A DNA stretch of 64,000 nucleotides from Zasmidium citrigriseum (lineage: Eukaryota > Ascomycota > Dothideomycetes > Mycosphaerellales > Mycosphaerellaceae), in assembly GCA_002786025.1 (NCBI GenBank), contig NHNW01000048.1, positions 62,001 to 126,000 on the forward strand, in the 5' to 3' direction. The translations under genes were made by a program, and so were the position numbers. The stretch's first letter is position 1. Each line of letters begins with the position of its first letter. Below the pieces are notes generated by a model. That model had not been told where the DNA came from, made no database searches, and saw only the letters and a list, made by a program, of their open reading frames with translations. Below, piece by piece: positions 22,001-31,913 of this stretch.

Positions 22001-22129
22001 TTGAATGGCTTTCTTGTGATCGGTCTTCGGTGTGCTGTCGTTGTGGTGGTGAAAGTCTGGCTTCACGCGCCAGCATCTTCGAAGCCCAGAGACTGGGCCT
22101 CCCTCCTTCTTTGCCGGTCGAGCCGGCAC
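19040..22129 (-). CDS. Large intronless protein with GIY-YIG-nuclease-like core and two C-terminal zinc modules
   Basis: Single open frame of 1029 codons. N-terminal third: low complexity, with three spaced copies of G-x-F-x-x-F-[ND]-x-x-[RK]-L-[QK]-A at residues 124-136, 193-205 and 277-289, and a 5-residue AHGTx/AHGNS repeat at about 214-268. Middle: acidic stretches and a basic KASKKRRRKGKGGKS segment, possibly nuclear targeting. Residues about 672-790 resemble a GIY-YIG fold: strand TYLSVL, then LYGGSGT (703-708), Arg723 in GQRLANYG, His742, and Glu774 in FIEGILVD. C-terminus: CPCC at 855-858 with C877, H889 and C892, then CKTC (956-959), H980 and CKRC (999-1002). The GIY-YIG reading is inference from motif spacing. 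It sits alone in repeat-rich DNA, which suggests a mobile or selfish origin. Start 22129 is the first ATG. Confidence 0.6.
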   Translation of the reverse strand: MPARPAKKEGGPVSGLRRCWRVKPDFHHHNDSTPKTDHKKAIQSKRHSDSIDSLRSTDLKRSTRPIVDFRPTRSSKDLSPLSFSIVFTPSIGNMPFVSTQGCSNKSPVSLAVSSRHQAGAAGKGTFAPFNISRLQALTTPSTASGPDGDLNNDSGPDCTSKRATPLTAATSAHGTYFRDGIALNTRRPEPLSGNFIPFDHAKLQAVIAPPPAATSAQGTNTDGNSAHGTNAHGNSAHGTCAHGTDAHGDSAHGTSAHGTDAHGDSAQGAQFPQPVKGRFISFNTNRLKASIASRASNHGLQVPDLFVPVNQRDKGRNNSFDHVEVENDLGDSDSSQPPTKHSRRRTIRRLPSFSSDSDDSDVIPRRVTRSSTTSNRTSNASSASILSDSDSTVPTSISPKPKRSLRNRKAVRPRTKVVEPHGLHDSANESPLAKPRRTKGKGKAPIPVDDQYHDWSEHDSDAGVPDAVDEDDDSDGGEDRDLEENELIDLLGKDKTTNLDLASESEPDDASSSDYGESIVISTRSSTRKASKKRRRKGKGGKSGSSKKLKSSSTKTTARKWRLADIPNIDMGRRDFQDAFDVDVDPEELRQADERIQGVIRQRCQQAANFHPGMARSVRVMFRRLGFDRIWTTLRDYTPPLCRIVMASVEFDFAKFESIPAPTDEELNRPATYLSVLQSECASIEEFSDDDGSSIASCLEGLYGGSGTALASGPGAIPGCGQRLANYGKAKGNGSKSQKGRHLKVALRKGVRWYIRLMTRFPLGFPRGFAVFIEGILVDVRKCLTNKMPPPESQAARFQNEDTLAASRATLPDEGEHDIPDKLRLNGASPFMQGIPHGGANAVRQLLYQDQNNQCPCCKDELPSLDSSGLENKVTYCDIPTLPNGSMVHKKCQSWWRLQVRRGKLQDNDTDAKEYIRRCTANAKSKRETGAGINHRFRSKWPAIQNEILEVQALTCKTCDTTLNSVDELIKTVVGYPQMHWQTVPFPDARPNPGWRWQCKRCRLQWNRELRTRQRRKTAADFTDFFDGN
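21335..21490 (-). repeat. 15-bp in-frame coding minisatellite
   Basis: Imperfect repeats of a 15-bp unit (GTGCCGTGAGCACTG-like on the plus strand) encode the AHGTN/AHGNS run of the large gene. Unit length is a multiple of three, so copy-number change keeps the frame. Confidence 0.8.
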
Positions 22130-23795
22130 CTGCAGTCTGAGCGCGCCATGACCGCATGCATTTTATGGCACTTTCCTCTTGGTACAGGAACAGCAGTCGC
22201 GTTCAGTCCCTGAGGCTTGGCATAGCGTGGAGTCTCGTGGCTGCACGTGGCACATCGCAGCTCCCCTAGTACACCAAATGTGAGTTGTTGTCTCCAATAT
22301 GGTCTCTGAATACATGCAAAACGTTCTCATAGTTTGGTGGTTTCCCAAACTGGAAAATCTCCTAATACGGAAGACATCGAAGTCTGATTGTTGGACTTTG
22401 TCGATTGGTCCGTGTGCCTAGCGTGCCCGCCTAGCCCTATTTTGAGAGTAGCTACTGCACTTCACCTCCTTCACCCTTGACCAGACGACCATACCACACA
22501 CCCTTCCGAATGCAGGTCCAGGTGAGTTTCGTGGTAGAGACAGGGATTCGCCCAGGGTACTGGGCTCTTGATCGACCAACCATGGCAACAGAGACCACTG
22601 CTGCCCTTCCTCTTTTCGCTTCAAGCAGCAATTGAGTTGGCAGTTGTCGCTCAGATTGGCTTGCTTTAGGGTAGTCTCCAGGTGAGGTAGGTGAGCGCTT
22701 CGTTGGGTGGTCTGGGTCAAAGTCCAGCGCTCTCCTTCTCTTCTCTTCCTTTCTTTTTCTCTTTGGCACCAAGATTGACGAACGTACGTACCACCACCTT
22801 TCTCGCATTTTGCATACCCCAGCACAGAAAGAATCAAACCACACCACCCTGTATCCTTTTCTCTCCGTTCTGAACATCCGCCACCGATCTCTCGACCTTC
22901 TCGCCAGACCAACAGCGAATCCCAATCCACGCGGAGATCGGCATACCCATCGATGCAGCTCTGTGCATTTGTTCCGACACCAGTCAGATCACCAGCCTGA
23001 GCTGAGAGCTCAGCATGGACGTCTTCGACAACAACACCACGACGATCTCGGATCCTGCGTTACCAACTGTCAAGTCGAACCCGTCATCGATCGATGCACT
23101 CCATTCTCAGATTGCCGGACCCGCTGCGAGGCCAGGGTGTCGTCGCTTCGCGCTTGGTTTTGCTCGAACGGCTTTCGATCTTCCATATGACCGGAGCAAG
23201 GCCGTTCTCCCATTGATGGCCCTCCTCGCAACGACCACGAACCTTCCCATGTCTTCGAAATCAGAGACCTCCTCTCATACATTCTATCGATTCTTTTGTT
23301 CATTTCATTCGAGCATGGCTGACAGTTCTCGCAGAAACCAAACAGACAAACAGTGAGTATCCCATCCATCATCTCCTGGTAGTCGGGTCCGAGTCACATG
23401 CGTCCATCGGCCACGGTCGACCCGCTCCACATCTGTCCGCCTCGGAGATTGCAATCAACTCATCACGCCTGTGCTCGATCCGTCACCGCAGCCTGCTCTC
23501 TACGACTATGCTCGACATCTTTGGCTTGCCACAATTTCTACTCGACTCGGTCTTTACCGATCCTTGTCGAGAATCCAGGCCAAGGGCAAACGCCTCGACG
23601 ACTATGTTTTGTCGACAGCCTCAGTCATCACCAGCCTTCTCATTCGCGACAATCGGATGATCGCCCTTGTTGTCCTCCTGCATAAGGCTCTCTCGCATGC
23701 TGAACATTCTGCTGGACATCCACGATTATGCCCTCTTGAGGCGTGTGGTGTGTGAAGACCAATGCTGACCATATTGTAGCAAACCAAGATTCACA
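22130..23795. other. Long upstream region with CT-rich tract
   Basis: Upstream of both the large gene and the coiled-coil gene. A strongly pyrimidine-rich stretch on the plus strand (about 22728-22765) resembles core-promoter CT tracts of well-expressed fungal genes. An ATG at 23015 opens a 113-codon frame ending at a good donor (GTGAGT at 23353); it may be 5' untranslated or an alternative first exon of the coiled-coil gene. An acceptor ATTGTAG ends at 23779, just before ATG 23796. No recognised protein is encoded here. Confidence 0.4.
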
Positions 23796-25220
23796 ATGGC
23801 TCCCTCTGTAGGTCTCCATTGTTGTCCGCATTAGAAGTGGTCTTGATTGCTGATTGATCCGTAGTACTCTCGTCACAACCCCAACGTACGTCAATCGTTG
23901 ACAGCGGGGCTTTGACATTGATGCTGATGTGCGCTTCGAAAGTGCTCTCGAAACTGCGACGGCCGTCGTAAGTACATCTCACATCACTTCCTCGCAACCA
24001 CAGCCTTCATCCATCATCCCATCCATTCGTGGATTCTCTCTGCAACGACCGCCTGCGACGATCATCTGCGACGATCATCTGCGACGATTATCTGCGACGA
24101 CCACATGCGACGACCACCTGCAACAACCACTTGCAACAGTGGCAGTCCTCTGCACCGCATCGAGCAGATCCAGCTCATGCTGTGGAGTTCGAATCTTCCC
24201 ACGACTGCTGTCGGCCTCTTGTATCTGCCAGTGCAGCCTTCTGGCCTCGCATGTCGTCTTTTCGATCGAATATCTGGATGCCATGAGACGAAAAGTCACT
24301 GTGTCATGGTCTCGACATCGACCATACACCGAAACCGCCTGGACCGCCAATCCCGATTTAGACCTCCGTCGTCTCCGATGACTCTTCTGTCCTTGCTCCC
24401 GTCGTTTCATCGGCCTCACGTCATCAAGAGCTTCGTCGCCTCCGGTCATCTGCCGAATTTGGAACAATATCCCCGTCATCAACCAGGAGCATCAGCATCC
24501 CAGCAACCGCATCGCTTGCACTCGTTGGACAGTCGTCTTGGGATCAAGCTGCTAACTATATCATAGACCATGCCTTGCCGCCGGGTGCCTCCCGTGGGGG
24601 CAGAGTAAGTCATACTACCATGCTCTCTGGTCTTTGAATGTTCGCTGACAATCTCTGAAGCAGAACAACAACAACAAGTAGGTTCCGAAATCGACGTGCA
24701 TGCGCAATGCAAACAACGCTCATTCATCCGGTATAGCAACCGTCGCCGCGCCGCCCCGGCCTCTTCGGCCACGTAAGTACAGATACATGAGACATATGTT
24801 GACACAAGCTCACCATTCAGTAGTACCCAGCGCGAGCTGGAGACCTTCCGTGGGCTTTGTATGTCAGATTGAGGATCCGGGGTAGAGTTCTGGCTGACAG
24901 TTGTCTATTCGAAAGACTTCGATGTCGACGACGAGCGTAAGACCATGTTCCTTGACGGCTGTTTGACACGAATTGTGTCCGAAAGGCATGCTGATTGAAT
25001 CATAGGCAAGGAGTTGAGGAAGCAGCTCGATGAGAAGTCTTCGGACTTAAAAGATGTCAACAAGAAGCTCGACGCTGCTAAGAAGGATGCCAAAGATGCG
25101 CGCGAATTGGCAGACAAGCGTGAAAAGGATATCGTGAAGCTCAAGGAGAAGGTTGCCGAGCTCAAGAAGAAGTGCGGCGAGAAGGAGGATGAGGACACGG
25201 AGATGGATCAGATTGAATGA
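23796..25220 (+). CDS. Small coiled-coil protein assembled from micro-exons
   Basis: Best model has nine exons: 23796-23807, 23865-23885, 23943-23967, 24567-24604, 24664-24677, 24737-24772, 24821-24858, 24901-24936 and 25006-25220. All donors are GTRNGT or GTAAGA type, most introns are 42-69 nt with a CTGAY or CTAAC branch motif, and all phases agree, giving 144 residues. The product begins MAPSYSRHNPN, has an Asn run and RRRAAPASSATS, then STQRELETFRGLF and KDFDVDDERKEL. It ends in a lysine/glutamate-rich coiled coil (about residues 75-135) with acidic tail EDEDTEMDQIE. The last two exons are the surest; exons 1-4, and especially the 599-nt intron 3, are less so. No known function. Part of the last exon is duplicated in the tRNA at 12.7 kb. 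The gene abuts a thiolase fragment 12 bp downstream. Confidence 0.55.
24042..24132. repeat. 13-bp minisatellite, seven copies
   Basis: Unit GCGACGATCATCT with variants, seven units from 24042. Unit length is not a multiple of three, which fits its place in the long third intron of the coiled-coil gene. Confidence 0.85.
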
Positions 25221-25232
25221 GATATGCTTTCG

Positions 25233-25928
25233 GTGACTGTGAGAGACGAGGATGGCAGAGAGACTGTCCTCGCGGAGGACGAGTTCAGATATTGAAGTAT
25301 TGATGAATGGAGCTCGAAGCTCAAAGACTTGTTCCCAGACCACGGCAACGTACCACATGCCATGAACTCAAGACAGCTTACAGATAGTGAGATCAATCGA
25401 GCTAACAACCTGGCCGTTGACGCTGACTCCATCCTAGGTGCCGCTGGAGTACTTCTCATGAAAAGATCAAAGGCTCTTGAGCTCGGCCAACCAATATTGG
25501 CCAAGTTTGTTGCAACATCCATCGCTGGCCTGGCGCCATGGATTATGGACATCGGGCCCGTACTAGCAATCCCAAAGTTGATGTCCAAGTTGAATATGTC
25601 TCTGGAGGATGTTGATGTTGTCGAAATCAACGAGGTATGCATGTACTCATGAGGTTCCGCTCTAGCTCTACGTCAGACTGATGGTGAACAGGCATTTGCT
25701 TCCATGGCTGTGTACTGTCGAGACAATATCAAGGGCTTGACATGGGAAAAGATGAATCCAAGGGGCGGTGCTATTGCACTGGGTCATCCTTTCGGAATGA
25801 CAGGAATAAGACAGATTGTCTGTGGACTGAGCGAATGCAGGAGAACGAAGAAGAAGATATTGCTGACCAGTATGTGCATGGGAACTGGGATGGGAATGGC
25901 AGCGGTGCTTGTGAATGAGCAAGTCTAA
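25233..25928 (+). pseudogene. 3-ketoacyl-CoA thiolase, C-terminal fragment
   Basis: Only the second half of a thiolase is present. Seen: VTVRDEDGRETVLAEDEFRY, a TGA stop at 25293-25295, then SSKLKDLFPDHGN, and a good intron (donor GTGAGA at about 25389, acceptor CCTAG at 25437) joining LTDS to AAGVLLMKRSKALELG. A second intron follows VVEINE and restores AFASMAVYCRDN. The catalytic NPRGGAIALGHPFG (GHP His) and the final TSMCMGTGMGMAAV (second catalytic Cys) are intact. Missing is everything before about residue 200, including the nucleophilic Cys of the first half. The fragment starts immediately after the coiled-coil gene, so a rearrangement junction probably lies at about 25221-25233. Confidence 0.85.
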
Positions 25929-26105
25929 GTATCTGCCTGGGAGAATGAACATGTAGTAGGCTGTCTCTCTGCAATCGACAAACATTGTGCTAATCATATA
26001 GCTCATCGACTTCTGCGATTGTCCTGCACTGCGTGAGATACATCAATCATTGGCATTAGGTACAGCGAATGGGAAACGACAGATTCCATCTTTTGAGGTG
26101 ATCGA

Positions 26106-28308
26106 TCAAGATGACGCTGTCTCAATATGTTCCATCTCAGATTTACCCCGACCCTCATTCAACTTATTCTTGTCTCTTCCATATCCAAGTGAAAGCTTGC
26201 GAATAACGTCGTGTGACAGTTTATCGTCAATGTCTCTGGAGAAGCAGGCGGCAATGAAGGAGAGGACACCGAACGAGATAGTCGCCAACCACGTAACCCT
26301 GAACGCTTGGCCATACGCTTGCGTAAGGGAAGCGATGCCCGTTTGAATGATCGTCGACGAGATTCCAGGAACTTTGGCGATTGCTGCTTGGTTCTGGGCT
26401 TCGACAGCCATCAAGAAAGGCTCGACCGAAGTGACTGGTAGGCCTGCTTGGACCAAAGCTGGGGCCACATTGTTCTTGATGTTGTCTGTCAGCCTGTTCA
26501 TGAAGATGGTTGAGTAGATGGCCGCTGCGGACAATCTCGTTAGTAAAGAGTCATTATGATTGCTCACTCGCCGACTTACTGGCCAGGACACCACCGGCAC
26601 CCCTGAGACTTTCAAAAACACCAGCTCCAGTTCCTAGCTCTGATTGATCGTCCAGCACGATGGTAACAGTTGTGGAAACCATCACCTCGAGAACACCTAC
26701 GCAGATCCCCGCGAGAGTGGCACAGGCTGCGCCAGCAGATTCGTTATCCAGGCATCCAGCCAGGCCTGCTGTGAATGCAGTCAACCCGGCCGTGACAAAC
26801 ATTAATTTCCATTTCATGTGGCCTCCAGGAACAGCGATCCACGATCCGATGAATTGTCCGCAGCACACTCCGCCACCAATGGCACAACTGATCAAGCCGC
26901 CTCGAATAATGTCTTGAGTGTACAGAGCCTGGACCATGATTGGGAATAGAACGTTGGCCGCGTAGTAGACCATACCTCCCACAATGGACAGGATGTTGAC
27001 CATGTCGTAGTCGAAGTTCTTGAACAGATGCATTGGGATCAGCGGGCGATGAAGGGTCATGAAGATCTCGTACAAGTCGAAGATGATGATGACAACGCCT
27101 CCAATGATCAGTGTGCCCAGGACGTAGCCGCTGCCCAATGTATGAAGGACGCCGCCCCAGGAAAGGCCCAAGAGAAACAATAGTAGGCCGCCGGTGAAGA
27201 GTATGATTCCGCAGGCAAGTACGAAAAGCCACGTGAGGTCGATTCCAAGCGGGGAATTAGCGTAAATCTTGACTTGGCTTGGCTCCCCGTGCGGAGGGAT
27301 GCTGTTTTCTCCGCGGGAAAATTATTGGCCGCATTCCATAAGCTCCGAGCTAGCGGTCACTAGCTTCCGGCGCTAAACGCAAGGGTCTGACCAAAGTCCA
27401 GCTCACGCACTTCTTGTCATTTCGTATGATTGCGATGGATGTCCTCGAAGGGAGGAGGCCAGTAGAATCCCAGCCAGCATAGTGTCGCAGCAGCGTCCGT
27501 ACGAAGTGGACCAACGAGGAGCGAGAACAATGCCACAGTCACACTTACCAAGAGCGATGGTCACATTTCGAAATCCTCTCCATCCACTTGAGGTGTTCAC
27601 AATCAGCAGACGAGCGATGTATGGGCCAAGTCCGGCGAAAGGAAAGGTGCACAAAAACACAACTCCGTTGGCAGCATATCTATGCCGCACCGGTACCAGC
27701 TCGCCCAGGACGTAGTTGAAAGAGATCTGTCCGGCGGTTCCAAAGCCCAACAGGACGGAAGCACCAATCAGTCGGTTGATGTCATTCGCAGTGCATCCAA
27801 CGATGCAGCCAATGGTGGTCAGACCAGAGCATCCGGCGAAGAAATACCGCCTCCCAAACAGGTCACTGAGACGACCAACGAGCGTAAAGCCAACGGAAGA
27901 TGTTAGCACCCATGCAAGAGCAACCCGGGTGTAGTTGGACGATGGGCCTTGGAGATCATTTAGCAGGGTCTATCTGATCCATTCGAGGCTGTCACCTTAC
28001 CAACGGCGGCATTGATTAAGGCCAGAGCGGTGACTGGCATGACGAAGCCGGCGAATGCCTATTGGGAGAATTCTGGATCAGTAGGTGATCACAGTCCGGC
28101 TTAGGATGAATATGCTTACCGCACAAGTCGCTAAGGTAATGGCAGCGTAGGTGCCGATGAAGTTGAGTTCGAGGTATGGATTGCCCGTTGTCGTGTGGAT
28201 AACGTCGATCTCGGTCCTCGTCCTGGTCATCTCGTCAAGGTGCTCAGGAAGGCCGTCATGTTTGCCGGCATCGTGTTCGTGGTGATCGGCTTTCTCAACG
28301 TCTGCCAT
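26106..28308 (-). pseudogene. TRI12-type MFS efflux transporter, disrupted in the middle
   Basis: Related to the 14-helix fungal TRI12/siderophore-type carriers, which export toxins or move siderophores. The N-terminal half reads well: MADVEKADHHEHDAG, PYLELNFIGTYAAITL, FAGFVMPVTALALINAAVG, and GRLSDLFGRRYFF (family DxxGRR loop), with introns at about 28071-28127 and 27959-28012. After SSGWRGFRNVTIAL the frame is lost. The expected continuation GFYWPPPFEDIHRNHTK appears in another frame and is followed by a TGA at 27417-27419. About 150 bp of unrelated, AT-richer DNA (about 27240-27400) comes before the second half. That half is intact from LFLLGLSWGGV through an intron at 26525-26578 to SHDVIRKLSLG. 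Two half-proteins could still be made, but a working carrier is unlikely. Confidence 0.75.
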
Positions 28309-28758
28309 GATGTGACCGTCCCTGCACCTCCTTAGGCGCCCCAGTCTACAACCAAGTGTGCGTGAAAGCTTCGACAAAAACAAGACACTGAGCACTGCCT
28401 AGTCACAGCAACACTTTCCACGAGTACACCTGGATATACAGTGGAGCATACTGGAAGTATATGCAACTGCGACGACCCCGGATTTGCGGCGGATATGCGA
28501 GCATCGATCCTGCCGTCGTGAGGGGTTCGCGTGCGGGAGATTGCAAGGCTGCGAACGGCGCCTGTCTTTTCCAACGCAATGGAACATGCCGTGGCCACGT
28601 TTACCGGGGGCGGTCTGTTAGGTTCTAGACCAAGTCACCGAGATCACGAAAGCGACTTGTGGCTTACAAAAATGAAGGTCAGCTGATTGTCTGGCGACCT
28701 CGTTTGCTCGACTCGGAAATGCTCTGCTACTGGCTACTCTTCGTGTGTCTTCTGACTG
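28309..28758. other. Intergenic region upstream of the broken transporter
   Basis: About 450 bp, no protein-like frame recognised. It is the former promoter of the TRI12-type gene and the 3' flank of the monooxygenase fragment. Confidence 0.4.
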
Positions 28759-30057
28759 TCAGCGCGTATCAAAACCCTTCCATCCTTCCAGTGCTTCAAC
28801 GCTTGCTTTGTGCCACGCTGGGACTCCCCCCATGTAGATGAGAAACTCCCTTTTCTTGCCAGGAACATTGGTACCCATATACCATGAGTTAGTCTCCACA
28901 GCCAGCGTTCGATTCGAGATATCCAATGTTTGCTGCCGCCATTTATCTTCTTCGCTCTGCTTGGGCTCTACAGCGTCCAGATCGTCATCTCGTTGCTTTT
29001 TGAGCGCTAAGAGAATCCATTCAACTTGCAGCTCGAGGAAAGGTGGTCCATTTGCAAGTGAAGTAGGGGCTTGAGGGCCATAGATCATGTAGAAGCCTGG
29101 GAAACCGTGGATCATCATTCCAAGGTGAGTAGAGATTCCAGCCTGCCATTTATCGTCGAGAGCCAGGCCATCTGATATTTCGTCAGTGATCGAGACGATG
29201 CGGGAAATCTATCGTCACCTTCGACTCACCTCTCCCAGTAACTCCCATGGTTCTCAGCCCACCAGTGACTGCATCGTATCCTGCACATATTGCAACAACA
29301 TAGAAAGGCCCCTCGTTATCTTCAGTCACAACTACTGTCTCGGTGAAATCAACGATTGGCGATTTGGTGATCTCGACATTGTCCTGGTCGCAGAACCCAT
29401 AGTAGTTTTGTTCTAAGCTAGGTCGTTTCGTTCCTAACCGGTATGACTACTTCTCGGGAATGAGCAATGCTGCCTTCTGTAGGTTCTTCGTTATCGGTAA
29501 CGTCCTTCCCCACCAAAACTTGTAAGCCTCCTCATTTGCGTCGCGATTCATTAATGTTTCTTGGGGATCTGCAATGGACCTGCGTATGATAAGTAATAGT
29601 TGAGGACTGAACGTTGAGATGCTCACCAATTGAAGCCGCCTCGCTTCCAACCTTCTTCCCATATCTTCTTCCTCTCTGCATCTGACATAACAAAAGTCGT
29701 CCTTGGGGTGCCCACTGTTGGTAATGCTGCTGGCGTTGTTCGTATTGATTTCATCGAGTGAGGGAAGTGTGGTCGGTAAGCATTGAGCTCTTCATTCGCG
29801 GGCTGTCGTTGCCTCATGGCAAGCGCCAAATCTGATGTTCGAGTAAATTGTGTGACCTGTGATGCCGCCTTCGAAGACCCTTCCATCACTTCTGAGGTTG
29901 TGGAGCCAGCGCCAATGATCGCAACCCTCTTCGTCGACATGTCGATGTTCTCGTGCCGTGTAGAAAAATGTCCAATGATGCCTTTGAATATCTCCATGCC
30001 CTTCCACTCTGGGATGTGTTGTTTGAATGAAGTGCCAGTCGCACTGATGACCGGTCT
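28759..30057 (-). pseudogene. Baeyer-Villiger monooxygenase, 5'-truncated and nonsense-mutated
   Basis: C-terminal two thirds of an FAD/NADPH monooxygenase. Seen: VISATGTSF, MEIFKGIIGHFSTRHENID (FxGxxxH fingerprint variant), NADPH motif KRVAIIGAGSTTSEVM, YKFWWGRTLP, then an in-frame TAG at 29447-29449. Beyond the stop the frame continues with LGTKRPSLEQNYYG, QDNVEITKSPIVDF, AICAGYDAVTGGLRTMG, GFYMIYGPQAPTSLANGPPF and the C-terminus VEALEGWKGFDTR. Both halves of the usual GPQAPTS block are intact, so decay is recent. The FAD-binding N-terminal third is absent; the preceding bases belong to another small gene. The second Gly of the NADPH motif GAGSTT also differs from the usual GxGxxG. Confidence 0.85.
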
Positions 30058-30579
30058 TCAACCCAACAGCTCAGCGAACGACAACGCAGGTCCATCGTCG
30101 GAGCCAGAGTCTTCTTGCTCATCATCCTCCGACTCTTGCGCATTCCATCCGGATCCAACCCAGAGACAATGTCCGCCCATCTTCACGTCCTGTTGACGAC
30201 CGACGCTCAGATCGGAACGACGGTCGCCATGGACAATGAAGTATTCGGCGACTGCAAATCTGTTAACTCACATCTAATACACCATCGACCAAACGAACAT
30301 ACAGGCAAGGAACTCAGCGGCATAGATGCCAAACTGATCGAGTCTGCCTCGGATGGCAGATTGCTCATCCGGCAGCAACGGCCAAAGCGCAAGGTCTTCT
30401 CCCAAAACACAAAGGGCCATGCGGCCACACAGCAGATCGTCATTGTCTGGCGGCTATCCCACAGAGAGATTAGCATCCGTCTTGAGCAATTGATGCGATG
30501 TCCATACCAGGTGGCGAGCAGCAGCATCCAGACCCGCAGACACTACATCGAATCTCGCACGACTATCCATAATCAGCAT
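30058..30579 (-). CDS. Hypothetical acidic-tailed small protein
   Basis: Three exons with matching phases: MLIMDSRARFDVVSAGLDAAARHL; then an intron with GCTAAT branch (about 30454-30507); PPDNDDLLCGRMALCVLGED to GIYAAEFLA; a second intron ending TTTGCAG; then FAEYFIVHGDRRSDLSVGR, CLWVGSGWNAQ, an acidic ESEDDEQEDSGSDD tail and FAELLG at the stop. About 140 residues, no signal peptide, no recognised domain. A better translation-start context lies at ATG 30708 (MASGIPPAGFFPS), but joining it needs a poor donor (GTTCCG), so the start is uncertain. Its stop codon touches the broken monooxygenase, suggesting the two were brought together by rearrangement. The function is unknown. Confidence 0.5.
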
Positions 30580-30904
30580 GCAGTTACGCACAGAATACTG
30601 CAATTCCTACAAGACAGCGAGCGAAGGAACAAGGCCTCGCGGAACACGAGGCCGGGTGCGCGGAATGCAGGAGGGAAAGAATCCAGCAGGCGGAATCCCA
30701 CTAGCCATTTTCGTTATTCGTTGCTCGTTGCGTCGTTGCTGTGGTTCAGTGCTTGTGGTGATGTTGCAGGCGATTGTGAGAGGTGTGTGAGATGTTGCCT
30801 GGATGGTGGTGTGGAAACAAAGCGAACTTCGAGGTGAAACTGCCCTTGGCTTTTCATGACGCGGGTTCATTCTGAGGAAGGCACAATGCAATTCGATACT
30901 TCGC

Positions 30905-31839
30905 TCGAGTCGTGAACTTCTCTAAGCCAGTGCCACCCGACGTCATTCACGATATCAAGCCAATTTTCAATCCGGAGGAAGTCCTTGTATGTCGAAAGGC
31001 GAATCTGGACAAAGAAGGTGACTTGTACGACGTGTCTGCTCACATCAAGGCCGGTAGAGCAATGGGGTTCCAAATATTCGACGTATCAAACCTTGACGAC
31101 GAGGAAAACATTGTCACGAACGCAGATCCGGCGCGCAAAGAAGGAGACAAGGGCAACTTTCTTTGGCATGCTGATATGACTTACAACCCAAAGCACGCAT
31201 TGTATTCTTTGCTTCGTGCAGTCCAACTTCCACCACCGAATACTGGCGGTGAGACTCAGTACCTCGACTCAAGGACTGCATACGAGGAGCTGCCACAGGA
31301 TCTGAAAGATGAAGTCGAGCATCTTGTGACGAACAACTCTCTCATGCACGATCGCAAGCTCGGCCCTCCAGACTACTTTGCTCAAGTCGAGCCACTGGAC
31401 CAGCGCAAGGCCCGTTATAAACTGGTGGCCCCTCATGAAGGCTCTGGACGCCGAAACCTCTACATGACGACGTATGCTCATCATATTGACGACAAGACTT
31501 AGGAGGAAAGCAAGGTCTTCTTCGATGAGCTATGGGCACACTTGACGCAGGAGAAGTACAATTTGACTGTGCACTGGAATGACAATGGCGATATGGTACG
31601 TGTCATTTCTATCTCTCCAAAGTTCCTCCCATCAGGCTCGCTGACACTGCATTGCACAGGTCATGTGGGATAACACCGCCGTCCTCCATCGAGCCACGTC
31701 AACAAGAAGCTATGGCGAGAAGTATGTCCGTGGTATGCGTCGTACAACGACTAAGGATCATGGCAAGCCTATTCGTGACAATTCCGTGGCAGACTTCCAA
31801 CACCAAGCCAATCTTTTAGCGGAAAAGCTGCCGGCATGA
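30905..31839 (+). pseudogene. TauD/TfdA-family dioxygenase, nonsense-mutated
   Basis: Second TauD-like copy. Seen: VNFSKPVPPDVIHDIKPIF, MGFQIFDVSNLDDEENIV, metal motif FLWHADMTYNPKH, GGETQYLDSRTAYEELP, NLYMTTYAHHIDD, then an in-frame TAG at 31500-31502. The frame resumes with EESKVFFDELWAHLTQEKYN, an intron (donor GTACGT at about 31595), and VMWDNTAVLHRATSTRSYG with the distal metal His, then RGMRRT. No in-frame ATG precedes the conserved part; an upstream TGA closes that frame. About 20 residues between VCRKANLDKEG and GDLYDVSAHIK are shorter than in intact relatives. All metal ligands survive, so loss of function is due to the stop and the missing start rather than active-site change. Confidence 0.85.
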
Positions 31840-31913
31840 AGGAGCACGCGGTGGCATTGATAATGGGTCTCTGCAATCTACATGAGACACGATAACTCGC
31901 TCAAAACGGTAGT

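Noticed and set aside
22418..22930. Charged ORFs of about 160-170 codons on the minus strand
   Set aside because: They are the complement of a CT-rich promoter tract, which gives artificial Glu/Arg/Lys-rich reading frames.
23015..23356. 113-codon ORF starting MDVFDNNTTT as a separate gene
   Set aside because: It ends in a good splice donor and joining it to the next acceptor puts the coiled-coil exons out of frame, so I treat it as possible 5' leader rather than a gene.
24042..24132. CRISPR-like array from regularly spaced repeats
   Set aside because: The 13-bp units are directly adjacent without spacers; it is a minisatellite in a eukaryotic intron.
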